The notes under the pieces were generated by a model. The model saw only the letters and a list, made by a program, of their open reading frames with translations. It had not been told where the DNA came from and did no database searches. A DNA stretch of 19,320 bases, taken from assembly GCA_017610505.1 (NCBI GenBank), contig JAFCBX010000003.1:1-19320 (forward strand), read 5' to 3'. The position numbers and the translations under genes were made by a program. Shown here piece after piece: positions 6,310-13,623 of the stretch; the stretch's first letter is position 1, and every line of letters begins with the position of its first letter. The DNA is from Methanosarcinales archaeon. GTDB lineage: Archaea > Nanobdellota > Nanobdellia > Woesearchaeales > CG1-02-33-12.

Positions 6310-7707
6310 TTAATTATTAATTATATTTCTTATAAGGCTAATAACCCTATCAGAGGTTTTTTTATCAGTCTTGTAACATGTTTTATAAAGGAATTTTTCT
6401 GCATTTTTTGCTAATTTTTTTCTTAAATCCTCTTTCTCTATTACTGACTGAATTACATTTCTAAGGTTTTCAGCCTTTTTTACCTCAATGACCGCATTAC
6501 TGCCAGAATAAGGGATTCTGCTGTAGTTATCTAGATTTATTATTATAAGAGGCTTCCCCATAATAAAGGCCTCGAATCCAGTTCCAGATGATATAGTTAT
6601 CAAAGCACTACAACCTTTTATTAATGGATAAAGATGTTTTTTAGTTAAAAAGCCATTTACTCCGGATTTTTTTATTATATCCTTGTATTTTTTTATGGAA
6701 TATTCTGCAGGATGTGTTTTTATTACAATCTGCAATTCAGGAATCAATTTTACAGCATCACAGACAGATCTCACGGCCTTTCCCATATTTGGAAATTTCC
6801 TTGTAGAGTTTTTAGGAAAGGTTTGTGTGGTAATCAATATGTATTTTTTTGATAAATCAATGCCAATTTCATTGGCAATATCTTTTGTCATCTCCTTTTC
6901 AGATTTGTTTATGTTATCAAAGTGAGTAGCACCCGTTATAATAATCTTATTCTTGGGTGTACCCCTGCTTACTAATGCTTTTTTTGAATTCTCCCCCCAA
7001 ACAGCTATTTTATCAGCAGAAACAGGAATAAAACTTATGGGATTGTTGCTCATTGCCCCATGCTGTATGCATAGTGTCTTTACACCCCTTTTTTTTGCTA
7101 CAGAAACAGCAACTTTTCCTAGTGTTGTAACATCATTCATAACAACTATTATTCTCGGCTTTTCAAAAGAGGTAATATTATTTACAAGCTCTATGCACCT
7201 GATAACATCAATAAAATATGTTAAAAAAATATATCTCAGAGTTTCCTTATTAGATTTATTTTTAAAAGAAACTTCATTAAATTTTTTCTTAAGTATTTTT
7301 TCTGCCTTATTTATTCTAGTTAATGATTCCTTTGTAATATAGCCTTCAATATCATTATATTCTATTTTTTTGTTTCTTAATTTTTTTGCAATATTGCTTG
7401 TAAACCCATCCCTTTTTACAACTAGAGCCTTGTCTCCAAGCTTTTTTATTATGGGTAAAATTGTATTAACATGGCTGTTAGTATAAACCAAAAACAAAAT
7501 TTTTCCTTTATTGTTAGGGCTTGGTTTGGACAACATTGATCTTAATTTGATTTTAATATTTTTAAAAAAATTAAATAATGGGGAAATCATTAAATTGGAT
7601 GGGTCTGTAAATCTAAGTTCATAATCAGATTGCTCAACAAGAGATAATCCTCTATAAGCATAGGAACTGAATTTTTCTTTCAAAAAAGATACTATTTCTC
7701 TTTCCAT
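6310..7707 (-). CDS. GT-B fold surface-polysaccharide transferase (candidate sialyl/polysialyltransferase-like)
   Basis: This 465-residue protein has two Rossmann-like halves. Motifs are CIQHGAMSNNP (about 213-223), VWGENSKKALVSRG followed by TGATHFD (258-264), the donor-site histidine motif KTHPAE (330-335), and the nucleotide-binding turn SSGTGFEAFIMGKPLI (373-388). These are the hallmarks of the GT-B group that includes polysialyltransferase-like, CDP-glycerol glycerophosphotransferase-like and UDP-GlcNAc 2-epimerase-like enzymes. No transmembrane segment or signal peptide is evident, so it should act on the cytoplasmic side. It ends the flippase operon and lies 120 nt before the CMP-nonulosonate operon, making it the best visible candidate to use that donor (inference). 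The start is ATG 7707; no clear ribosome binding site precedes it, and a 43-nt AT-rich gap separates it from the gene before. Confidence 0.75.
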   Translation of the reverse strand: MEREIVSFLKEKFSSYAYRGLSLVEQSDYELRFTDPSNLMISPLFNFFKNIKIKLRSMLSKPSPNNKGKILFLVYTNSHVNTILPIIKKLGDKALVVKRDGFTSNIAKKLRNKKIEYNDIEGYITKESLTRINKAEKILKKKFNEVSFKNKSNKETLRYIFLTYFIDVIRCIELVNNITSFEKPRIIVVMNDVTTLGKVAVSVAKKRGVKTLCIQHGAMSNNPISFIPVSADKIAVWGENSKKALVSRGTPKNKIIITGATHFDNINKSEKEMTKDIANEIGIDLSKKYILITTQTFPKNSTRKFPNMGKAVRSVCDAVKLIPELQIVIKTHPAEYSIKKYKDIIKKSGVNGFLTKKHLYPLIKGCSALITISSGTGFEAFIMGKPLIIINLDNYSRIPYSGSNAVIEVKKAENLRNVIQSVIEKEDLRKKLAKNAEKFLYKTCYKTDKKTSDRVISLIRNIINN

Positions 7708-7750
7708 TTTTCTTTAAATTTTATTTGTAAGAAAAATTTTAATGATTTAT

Positions 7751-8533
7751 TTATATCAAACCTTCAGACTTTGCCCAAAGGTAATGAATTCTTACTACTA
7801 TAACTGGAACTTTCTTAAGTTTTAATAATTTTGCTATTGAAAGCCTGTGGCTGCCTGCATTTTCTAATATGTAATTACCCTTACGGTCAATTGACACACG
7901 GATTTCATTAATTTTATCATAATGCCCATTCTTATCTTCTTTTTTAAGTTCTTCCTGTGTTTTATATCCATCCTTTTTAATACTATGATATGCTGAAATT
8001 AATTTTTTGAAATAATTATCGATCTCACCTTGTGTTCTGCACCAGTAGCACTTACCATAATTTTTAGCTTTAACAAATTTCTGCATATTTTTGTATTGCT
8101 GTGTTTCCTGATAAGGAATCTTATTAACAAAAAGTTCCTTCATCGTTGGATGAATTAATAACTCTCTTTCTTTCAGGTCCCAATCTCCAGATTCTATATA
8201 AAATGATGTGCCTTTTTGTTCAGCAACATGGTTAATTTTATTTGGGTCAACATAAGTCACTTTATGGACATTTTGAAGAGTAGTCTTGCCAATCCATAGA
8301 TTCCTTTTTTTAAAAAATAAATTGTTTTTACATCTAAATTTAAAAAAGTCAAAATATAGTTTCTGGGTTTTTTTAGGACCCAAAAGGATATTCAGAGGAT
8401 AATCAATAAATGGGTTCCAAAAGAACTGAAAAACAACGCGAGGCAACTGTTTTATTGAATGAAAGAGACCATAATATCTAACAAAATCAAAATACTTGTA
8501 ATACCTTTGATAAAGTGATTTATTAATATTCAT
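7751..8533 (-). CDS. ParB/sulfiredoxin-like fold protein of surface-glycan loci, function unknown
   Basis: This 260-residue protein has an aromatic and basic N-terminal half that includes a GDWDL motif (about 116-120). The C-terminal half carries GYKTQEEL (189-196) and then EIRVSIDRKG...ENAGSHRLSIAKLL (210-237) and VPVIVVRIH. The GSHRLSIAKLL helix with the following strand is the signature of the ParB N-terminal/sulfiredoxin superfamily. From memory, haloarchaeal glycosylation loci encode similar proteins with the same GDWD...GY.TQ.EL...HRL.IAK order. Members of this superfamily can be ParB CTPases, sulfiredoxins or free-serine kinases (SerK/SbnI), so a nucleotide-dependent modification role is possible but unproven. 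The start overlaps the methyltransferase stop as ATGA. The gene has no plasmid-partition context, which argues against a ParB role. Confidence 0.75.
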   Translation of the reverse strand: MNINKSLYQRYYKYFDFVRYYGLFHSIKQLPRVVFQFFWNPFIDYPLNILLGPKKTQKLYFDFFKFRCKNNLFFKKRNLWIGKTTLQNVHKVTYVDPNKINHVAEQKGTSFYIESGDWDLKERELLIHPTMKELFVNKIPYQETQQYKNMQKFVKAKNYGKCYWCRTQGEIDNYFKKLISAYHSIKKDGYKTQEELKKEDKNGHYDKINEIRVSIDRKGNYILENAGSHRLSIAKLLKLKKVPVIVVRIHYLWAKSEGLI

Positions 8534-9303
8534 TTATAAGTTTTATTTTGAATTTTGTAAATGCCGCTTATCCACCTTGCCTTCTTCCTGCGAGGCATTA
8601 TCCTATAGCTCAATGCAGACAGCGATGAAAACAAGTTATATTTTTGCTTGTAATTGCTCTTGCATCCACAAGCCGGACAAAGGGCAATATTACTTTCAAT
8701 ATAAAAATTTCCTAATCTATATCTTAAAAATTTTTCAAACCAATTCTGTTTCCTTTCTCTGTTAATGTATATCAATTTTTCCAGATTAAAATTAGTAAAA
8801 AGGGTTTTGTAAGAGTTTTCATCAAAAGATCTTAAATCCCTATTAGCATTGTAAGTTGTTTCACAATTCTGGCATTTTGTAAAACCTTTCCTAAGACATT
8901 GCTTGTATGGTGTGGTAATCAAAATATATTTTTTTGAAACTCTCTCTAGCCCATCTAAAGTTTTTTTATAAACATCCAAAGACAAATGTTCTAACACATC
9001 AGAACATATTACAAGGTCAAATGAATTGTCTTTAAAGTCTAAATTACCTCCACTCATCAATTTTTTCTTGCATTTCACATATTTTAACCCTTCTTCACTA
9101 ACATCAATCCCAAAACAGTCAAAGCCTCTCTCTTGTAATGTGTTAACAATATTCCCACCACCACATCCAACTTCAAGAACTGTTTTGACATCTTTTGGAA
9201 TCAAAGAAATTGTCTTATTTATCCTCTCTAAAGCAATTTTTGAGGGTGGAGAGCCGTTCCATAATCCTGGCTGTTTATAGTATTCCTTATCATAATCTAC
9301 CAT
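8530..9303 (-). CDS. Class I SAM-dependent methyltransferase with zinc-knuckle insert
   Basis: This 257-residue protein carries the SAM-binding Methyltransf_11/25-type core: VLEVGCGGGN (42-51), the acidic loop FGIDVSE (64-70) and DLVICSDVLEHL (96-107). After the core, two cysteine pairs appear: C144-x-x-C147 (KCQNCETT) and C209-x-x-C212 with C214 (LCPACGC). They probably bind one zinc ion and form an added lobe. Similar arrangements occur in methyltransferases of surface-glycan loci. The start ATG 9303 follows the previous stop by 2 nt, with TTGGAGT as ribosome binding site. The acceptor is unknown. A sugar or lipid-linked glycan is likely from the neighbours (flippase, second methyltransferase). 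Confidence 0.87.
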   Translation of the reverse strand: MVDYDKEYYKQPGLWNGSPPSKIALERINKTISLIPKDVKTVLEVGCGGGNIVNTLQERGFDCFGIDVSEEGLKYVKCKKKLMSGGNLDFKDNSFDLVICSDVLEHLSLDVYKKTLDGLERVSKKYILITTPYKQCLRKGFTKCQNCETTYNANRDLRSFDENSYKTLFTNFNLEKLIYINRERKQNWFEKFLRYRLGNFYIESNIALCPACGCKSNYKQKYNLFSSLSALSYRIMPRRKKARWISGIYKIQNKTYK

Positions 9304-9305
9304 TT

Positions 9306-9989
9306 TTACTCCAATTTTTTTAATATTAACATATAACCAGTTTTTCTCAATGAGCTTATCCCAAATCTGTAAAGGAAATTAAATAAAGGGAATATAAAAA
9401 AGAAGGGGGTATCAATAATTCCAACAAATAGTGGGGCTTTTCTGTATTTTAATCTCAAAATTTTGAACTTTCCCTTAATTGGGTCCAATGTTCTTTGTTT
9501 TGGATTTTCCCAGGTTTTTAAATAGTGTAATAACGCTTTTGGATGGTATGGTTTTATATGAGTAAAGTCGTCATAGAAACCGGAATGTAGCATAGGTGAC
9601 CTTATTACAAGGATTCCTTCTTTTTTTAGTACCCTAACGAGCTCTGACAAAAGCTTATAGGCTTCTTTTGGTTCTAGATGCTCAATGACATGAGAGCAGT
9701 GAACTCCATCAAATGATTTATTATCAAAGGGAAGTTTTGTTACATCTGCCTTAACAACATTATATCCTTTATTTAAGCATTCTTCAACAGAATCCTTGTT
9801 ACGCTCAACCCCCATTATTCTTTCAGGAGATTTTGATATAAATCTTCCTAAACCACATCCCACATCAACTATTTTCTTGCATTCCGACATATAACTAAGA
9901 GCAATACTATCATATTGACCCTTTTGATCAAAAGCTATTCTTCTATATAAATAAACCAATTTTTTGTATATCCAATTGTTTAGGTACAT
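9306..9989 (-). CDS. Class I SAM-dependent methyltransferase
   Basis: This 227-residue Methyltransf_11-type protein has motif I IVDVGCGLGRF (40-50), MGVERNKDS, VVKADVTKLPF, and FDGVHCSHVIEHL (post-motif II), followed by LLSELVRVLKKEG. The C-terminal third is hydrophobic (APLFVGIIDTPFFFIFPLF), which may place it against the membrane or a lipid-linked acceptor. The start ATG 9989 overlaps the end of the SGNH gene by 10 nt, so translation is coupled. Together with the neighbouring methyltransferase it suggests a glycan or lipid carrier methylated at two positions before or during export. The specific acceptor cannot be read from the sequence. Confidence 0.87.
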   Translation of the reverse strand: MYLNNWIYKKLVYLYRRIAFDQKGQYDSIALSYMSECKKIVDVGCGLGRFISKSPERIMGVERNKDSVEECLNKGYNVVKADVTKLPFDNKSFDGVHCSHVIEHLEPKEAYKLLSELVRVLKKEGILVIRSPMLHSGFYDDFTHIKPYHPKALLHYLKTWENPKQRTLDPIKGKFKILRLKYRKAPLFVGIIDTPFFFIFPLFNFLYRFGISSLRKTGYMLILKKLE

Positions 9990-10702
9990 GATACCATCTC
10001 AACAATTTTGTTTGATAAAGTCCTGCTTCCTTTTTTTGATAAATGTATCCCATCTATTATTAAAGAATCTGGATTTTCTTTAGTAATGGAATACATATCT
10101 ATAATTTTACAATTGTTTTTTTCTGAAATCTTTGACAGAACACCATTATAATTTTGTATAGATTCCATAAAGTGATAGGACCTAGCTGCTTTCTTTGGAT
10201 TAGTCTTTGCAATATTAATTATGATTGGTTCAGCTCCAACTGATTTAATACAATCAATTATTTTTTGAATATTTTTTTCAAAATCATTAATTTTAGTGTA
10301 GCTTTTTGGGAAGTTTTTAGTAAAAAAATACCTTCTTTTTGAAAAGAATTTAACTACACGCTTATTTAAAAATGGAGGTAAGCAATGTTTTACAAAAATT
10401 TTCTCTAACCTGTTAAATAATCTTGGAGCACAATCCACTATTCCAAGATGCAGAAATACTAAATCCGGTTCAAATTGTTTTATATCATAAACCAAATGGT
10501 CTATATCGGATTGCATATTTGTATCATTTGCTCTCCTAGTCCTGATTATAACATCATAATCTTTACCCAATGATTTTTTAACCAAATAACCATAAGTATC
10601 TTCATAATTAATACATTCTAATGGACGGTGCATTAATAAAGAGTCACCAATTAGCACAATTCTCTTTTTAATTATTGAAGTTTTGCTTTTAAATTTTTTC
10701 AT
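9980..10702 (-). CDS. SGNH/GDSL-family hydrolase-like protein
   Basis: This 240-residue protein has the block I nucleophile motif IGDSLL (18-23), with Ser21 as the likely nucleophile, and the C-terminal catalytic dyad DGIHLS (217-222), with D217 and H220. The block III position reads LGIVDCAPR (86-94). The usual GxND asparagine is replaced by valine, so the oxyanion hole differs from textbook SGNH enzymes. No signal peptide is evident; the N-terminus is basic (MKKFKSKTSIIKKR). In glycan loci such proteins typically act as O-acetyl esterases or acyl-transfer enzymes. The gene lies between the flippase (14-nt overlap) and a methyltransferase (10-nt overlap), consistent with trimming or transfer of acyl groups on the exported glycan. 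Confidence 0.8.
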   Translation of the reverse strand: MKKFKSKTSIIKKRIVLIGDSLLMHRPLECINYEDTYGYLVKKSLGKDYDVIIRTRRANDTNMQSDIDHLVYDIKQFEPDLVFLHLGIVDCAPRLFNRLEKIFVKHCLPPFLNKRVVKFFSKRRYFFTKNFPKSYTKINDFEKNIQKIIDCIKSVGAEPIIINIAKTNPKKAARSYHFMESIQNYNGVLSKISEKNNCKIIDMYSITKENPDSLIIDGIHLSKKGSRTLSNKIVEMVSCT

Positions 10703-12212
10703 CTTTAAAAAATTTTAGATTTGTTATATTTAAAAATGTTTTTATAACTCCTGTTTTTTTGTTTGCTAAAAATAAGAGTGGTATAGACAATATTAATAAT
10801 ATTAAAAGTTTAACTGATGTAAAAATAATGTCTTTAAATAAGTTTCCTGTTATTGGAAAGGTATCAAATAAAACAAGAATCAAAATTATATATAAAAAAG
10901 GCAAATATATTTTTATAAAAAATTTAATGAGCTTAGATATCCTATTAATGTAATGTTTAAATGAATAAAAGAATAGGGAAGTGCTGTAAATGAAATAGGT
11001 AATTGCAGTTGCAATTGCAACTCCCATGATTCCATAACCACCTTTTATGAAAATGTAATTAAGGATTACTGCTATGACTATAGAAATCCCTTGTAAAAAA
11101 AGTATATGTCGCTCTTTGTTTATTGTTATTAAAAAGAGTTTAGAATTTACAACTATTGACATAAAAAAAATAGCACAAACAAGTATTTTCAACGATGTCA
11201 CCCCATAAACATATTTAGGGAGTAGGTAGTATATTGCAAAAGGGGCTGATATGAACACCAAACCTATCATAATAGGTAAAAGATAAGAAATAACAAGTGT
11301 AGGTTGTATAAGATGATTTTTTATATAATCTTTGTTTTCATTCTTGCCGTACCTTTCAAGAAAGTGAGGATAAACAACATAAGCCATAGCCTGTGGTACA
11401 AAATATATTAATTCTGCAACAAAAACAGCAATTGAATAATATCCTAGATTCACTTTATCAATAAATTTTATTATCATAATTTTATCAATACTTGTAAGAA
11501 TGACATACATGATTCCCATTGTAAGTAGTGGAAATCCAATTTTTACTAATTGTATTGTTTTTCTTTTATTTATCTTTATTTGAAATCTAAATTTATTTAT
11601 AATAAATATATAAAAAATTAGGAATAAATAAGACACCAAAGAAGCGATTAAGATTCCTTCAATCTTAAATTTTACAATTAAAGGAATGCCTAACTTATAA
11701 CCTAAACTTAAAAAAATAATTAATATAAAATAAGTTAAAGAATAAATAAAAAGGTTTTTACCAAAGGTTATAAATCTCTTTTCAACTCTCAGATGATTTT
11801 GATATAAAAAATATAATCTCTTTAATATTATTATTAATGCAATAATGATTAGTCCTTTTATGGTATGCTCTGAAACTCTTTTTATAAAAAAGGATAAAAT
11901 AATTAAAGCTAAGCTGATTAATATTGTTATTATCGTAGCTCCTGTAAATGCAATATCCTCTGTTTCTTTTGCCTTTTCATAATTTTTTTTACCAATATAA
12001 AAAGGAACTTTTTTTATTACTGCATTTAACAAACCAAAATGTGAATAGTGACTATAATTTATAATAAGAATTAAAACACTATAAACACCAAACTCGGCAG
12101 GACCAAGAACCTTTGCAATAATCAAACCAGTCAACACAGTAAAGAAATAAGCTGCATATCTCGCTACAGTAAATATTGATGTGTCTCTTATGATTTCTTT
12201 TTCATGGGCCAT
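10689..12212 (-). CDS. Wzx-type polysaccharide flippase (MOP/MATE superfamily)
   Basis: This 507-residue integral membrane protein has about 12-14 hydrophobic segments spread over its length. The N-terminus is typical of the PST/RfbX family: IIRDTSIFTVARYAAYFFTV, then IIAKVLGPAEFGVYSVL. Members flip lipid-linked oligosaccharides across the membrane for surface polymer or glycoprotein assembly. The tail ends in a lysine-rich cytoplasmic segment (FFKDEKI). It is the first gene of the region 2 operon, with a TTTATAAA box 33-40 nt upstream of the ATG at 12212 and no clear ribosome binding site. The coding sequence is extremely AT-rich, with long A/T runs and many Ile, Lys and Asn codons, well below the GC of the adjacent galE. 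Acquisition by transfer is possible, though membrane proteins are AT-biased anyway. Confidence 0.92.
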   Translation of the reverse strand: MAHEKEIIRDTSIFTVARYAAYFFTVLTGLIIAKVLGPAEFGVYSVLILIINYSHYSHFGLLNAVIKKVPFYIGKKNYEKAKETEDIAFTGATIITILISLALIILSFFIKRVSEHTIKGLIIIALIIILKRLYFLYQNHLRVEKRFITFGKNLFIYSLTYFILIIFLSLGYKLGIPLIVKFKIEGILIASLVSYLFLIFYIFIINKFRFQIKINKRKTIQLVKIGFPLLTMGIMYVILTSIDKIMIIKFIDKVNLGYYSIAVFVAELIYFVPQAMAYVVYPHFLERYGKNENKDYIKNHLIQPTLVISYLLPIMIGLVFISAPFAIYYLLPKYVYGVTSLKILVCAIFFMSIVVNSKLFLITINKERHILFLQGISIVIAVILNYIFIKGGYGIMGVAIATAITYFIYSTSLFFYSFKHYINRISKLIKFFIKIYLPFLYIILILVLFDTFPITGNLFKDIIFTSVKLLILLILSIPLLFLANKKTGVIKTFLNITNLKFFKDEKI

Positions 12213-12244
12213 TTTTAAGAACTATCAGCAAGATATTAAAAATG

Positions 12245-12252
12245 TTTATAAA
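12245..12252. promoter_or_regulatory. Palindromic TATA box TTTATAAA between divergent flippase and galE genes
   Basis: TTTATAAA reads the same on both strands and is the best TATA candidate for both genes in the 84-bp divergent gap. Leftward it predicts a start near 12222, with a leader of about 10 nt. Rightward it predicts a start near 12275, with a leader of about 22 nt that holds AGGGTGA (12287-12293) before the galE ATG. ATAAATAT at 12271 is a second rightward candidate, but its start would fall at or inside the ORF. Confidence 0.5.
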
Positions 12253-12296
12253 GTTAATGATTTTGTAAGGATAAATATATTATTGTAGGGTGAAAC

Positions 12297-13286
12297 ATGA
12301 AAATACTGGTGACAGGCGGGGCAGGGTATATAGGCAGCCATGCAGTAAGAAGGCTTCTTCAATATAACTATAAAGTTGTAGTTTATGATAATCTGGTTAA
12401 TGGCCACAAAGAGAGCCTGCCAGCAGAGGCAGAGCTTGTTGTTGGCGATTTAAATGACAAAGAAAAGCTTGACAAACTATTCAAAGAGCATGAATTTGAC
12501 GCAGTAATGCACTTTGCTGGTTTTATTGAAGTAGGGGAATCAATGAAAAACCCTGCTAAATATTACAAAAACAATGTTGTAAATACATTAAACCTTCTTG
12601 AAGCAATGGTCAATAATAATGTTAAAAAGATTATTTTCTCATCAACAGCAGCACTGTTTGGCTATCCGGATGAAATCCCCATTAAAGAGGAAACCAAAAA
12701 AGAACCTGTAAATGTATACGGCAGAACCAAGCTAATGACAGAGCAAATGCTAAAAGATTTTGATGCAGCATATGGCTTAAAGTTTATTGCACTGCGCTAT
12801 TTCAATGCATCAGGAGCAGACTTTGGAATCGGGGAAGACCATAACCCTGAAACCCACTTAATACCAATAATCCTGCAGGTTGCAATGGGAAAAAGAAAAG
12901 CAATCAAAATATTTGGAACAGACTACCTAACAAAAGACGGAACATGCATAAGGGATTATATTCATGTAACTGATTTAATCAATGCGCATGTCCTTGCACT
13001 AAAAAAATTATTGTCAGCAAATGAAAGCAATTATTATAATTTAGGAAACGGAAATGGGTATTCAGTAAAGGAAATCATTGAAGCTGCCAGAGAAATTACC
13101 AGCCACCCAATCCCTGCCATAAAAAGCAAAAGAAGATCCGGAGATCCGGCAGTTCTGGTTGCAGATTCAACAAAAATACAAAAAGAACTTGGCTGGAAAC
13201 CAAAATATGATCTTAAGGCAATCATAAAAAGCGCATGGGAATGGCATAAAAACAATCCAAGCGGGTTTGAGGAAAATATCAATTAA
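12297..13286 (+). CDS. galE: UDP-glucose 4-epimerase (GalE), extended SDR
   Basis: This 329-residue SDR enzyme interconverts UDP-glucose and UDP-galactose, and some homologues also accept the HexNAc forms. Features seen are the NAD motif TGGAGYIG (6-13), DN at 31-32, HFAGFIEVGES (72-82), catalytic SST (115-117) and Y141-x3-K145. LRYFNASGAD, the substrate segment HNPETHLIPIILQ and GTCIRDYIHVTDL follow, all typical of GalE. GGTGA lies 3 nt before the ATG. The gene is transcribed alone, divergently from the flippase, and meets the small orphan gene tail to tail. Its GC content is clearly higher than that of the flippase block, suggesting a long-resident housekeeping gene. It supplies galactose-type donors for surface glycans. 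Confidence 0.95.
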   Translation: MKILVTGGAGYIGSHAVRRLLQYNYKVVVYDNLVNGHKESLPAEAELVVGDLNDKEKLDKLFKEHEFDAVMHFAGFIEVGESMKNPAKYYKNNVVNTLNLLEAMVNNNVKKIIFSSTAALFGYPDEIPIKEETKKEPVNVYGRTKLMTEQMLKDFDAAYGLKFIALRYFNASGADFGIGEDHNPETHLIPIILQVAMGKRKAIKIFGTDYLTKDGTCIRDYIHVTDLINAHVLALKKLLSANESNYYNLGNGNGYSVKEIIEAAREITSHPIPAIKSKRRSGDPAVLVADSTKIQKELGWKPKYDLKAIIKSAWEWHKNNPSGFEENIN

Positions 13287-13340
13287 CCAGCTATTTTAGC
13301 AATGAAACAATAATTCCAAATTAGGGCCAGCTCAAGAGCA

Positions 13341-13580
13341 TTAAATTGCCTCATTAAAGTAAACATCCTGTTTTGTATAATTTACATTGAGCTTATTAAG
13401 GAAACCAACCATATCATTCTCCCTGTTTTTCGGTATGGCAAGCATTCCATCTCCCAATCTTCTCCCACCAAGTGCTTCTACTGCACCCTTTTTAATGTAT
13501 ATCTTACTGCCTACTTTTTGCTTATACCCATAAAGCCTTCTCCATACCTTTAACCTTGTTTTTTGGTGCAGTTTCTTCAT
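13341..13580 (-). CDS. Small basic protein, family not recognised
   Basis: From the ATG at 13580 the product has 79 residues: a basic N-terminus (KKLHQKTRLKVWRRLYGYKQK), then a strand-like KIYIKKGAVEALGG, then RRLGDGMLAIPKNRE and a C-terminal DVYFNEAI. I do not recognise the family. The frame extends upstream to ATG 13610 (89 aa) and TTG 13622 (93 aa), but that part crosses the 17-bp direct repeat at 13586-13602. No start has a clear ribosome binding site. It follows the ATPase gene on the same strand and converges on galE. The high proportion of Lys and Arg and the structured, glycine-containing middle suggest a folded nucleic-acid-binding or regulatory protein. A role with the HEPN/MNT or ATPase genes is only a guess. 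Confidence 0.55.
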   Translation of the reverse strand: MKKLHQKTRLKVWRRLYGYKQKVGSKIYIKKGAVEALGGRRLGDGMLAIPKNRENDMVGFLNKLNVNYTKQDVYFNEAI

Positions 13581-13585
13581 TGAAA

Positions 13586-13602
13586 TAGCGAATGAATTTC
13601 GG
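13586..13602. repeat. 17-bp direct repeat, left copy
   Basis: TAGCGAATGAATTTCGG is identical to 14984-15000. Allowing two mismatches, the match runs on for 24 bp. The repeat contains a short inverted pair, CGAA/TTCG, around TGAAT. This copy begins 22 bp past the ATPase stop codon. Confidence 0.85.
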
Positions 13603-13623
13603 AAAATCATATTATAATTCAAA

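Noticed and set aside
7751..8533. ParB chromosome-partition protein
   Set aside because: There is no ParA or parS-like repeat, no DNA-binding HTH after the ParB-like box, and the gene is embedded in a glycan operon.
13581..13622. TTG 13622 or ATG 13610 starts for the small orphan gene
   Set aside because: The extension crosses the 17-bp direct repeat, has no ribosome binding site, and adds residues unlike the rest of the protein. ATG 13610 is not fully excluded.
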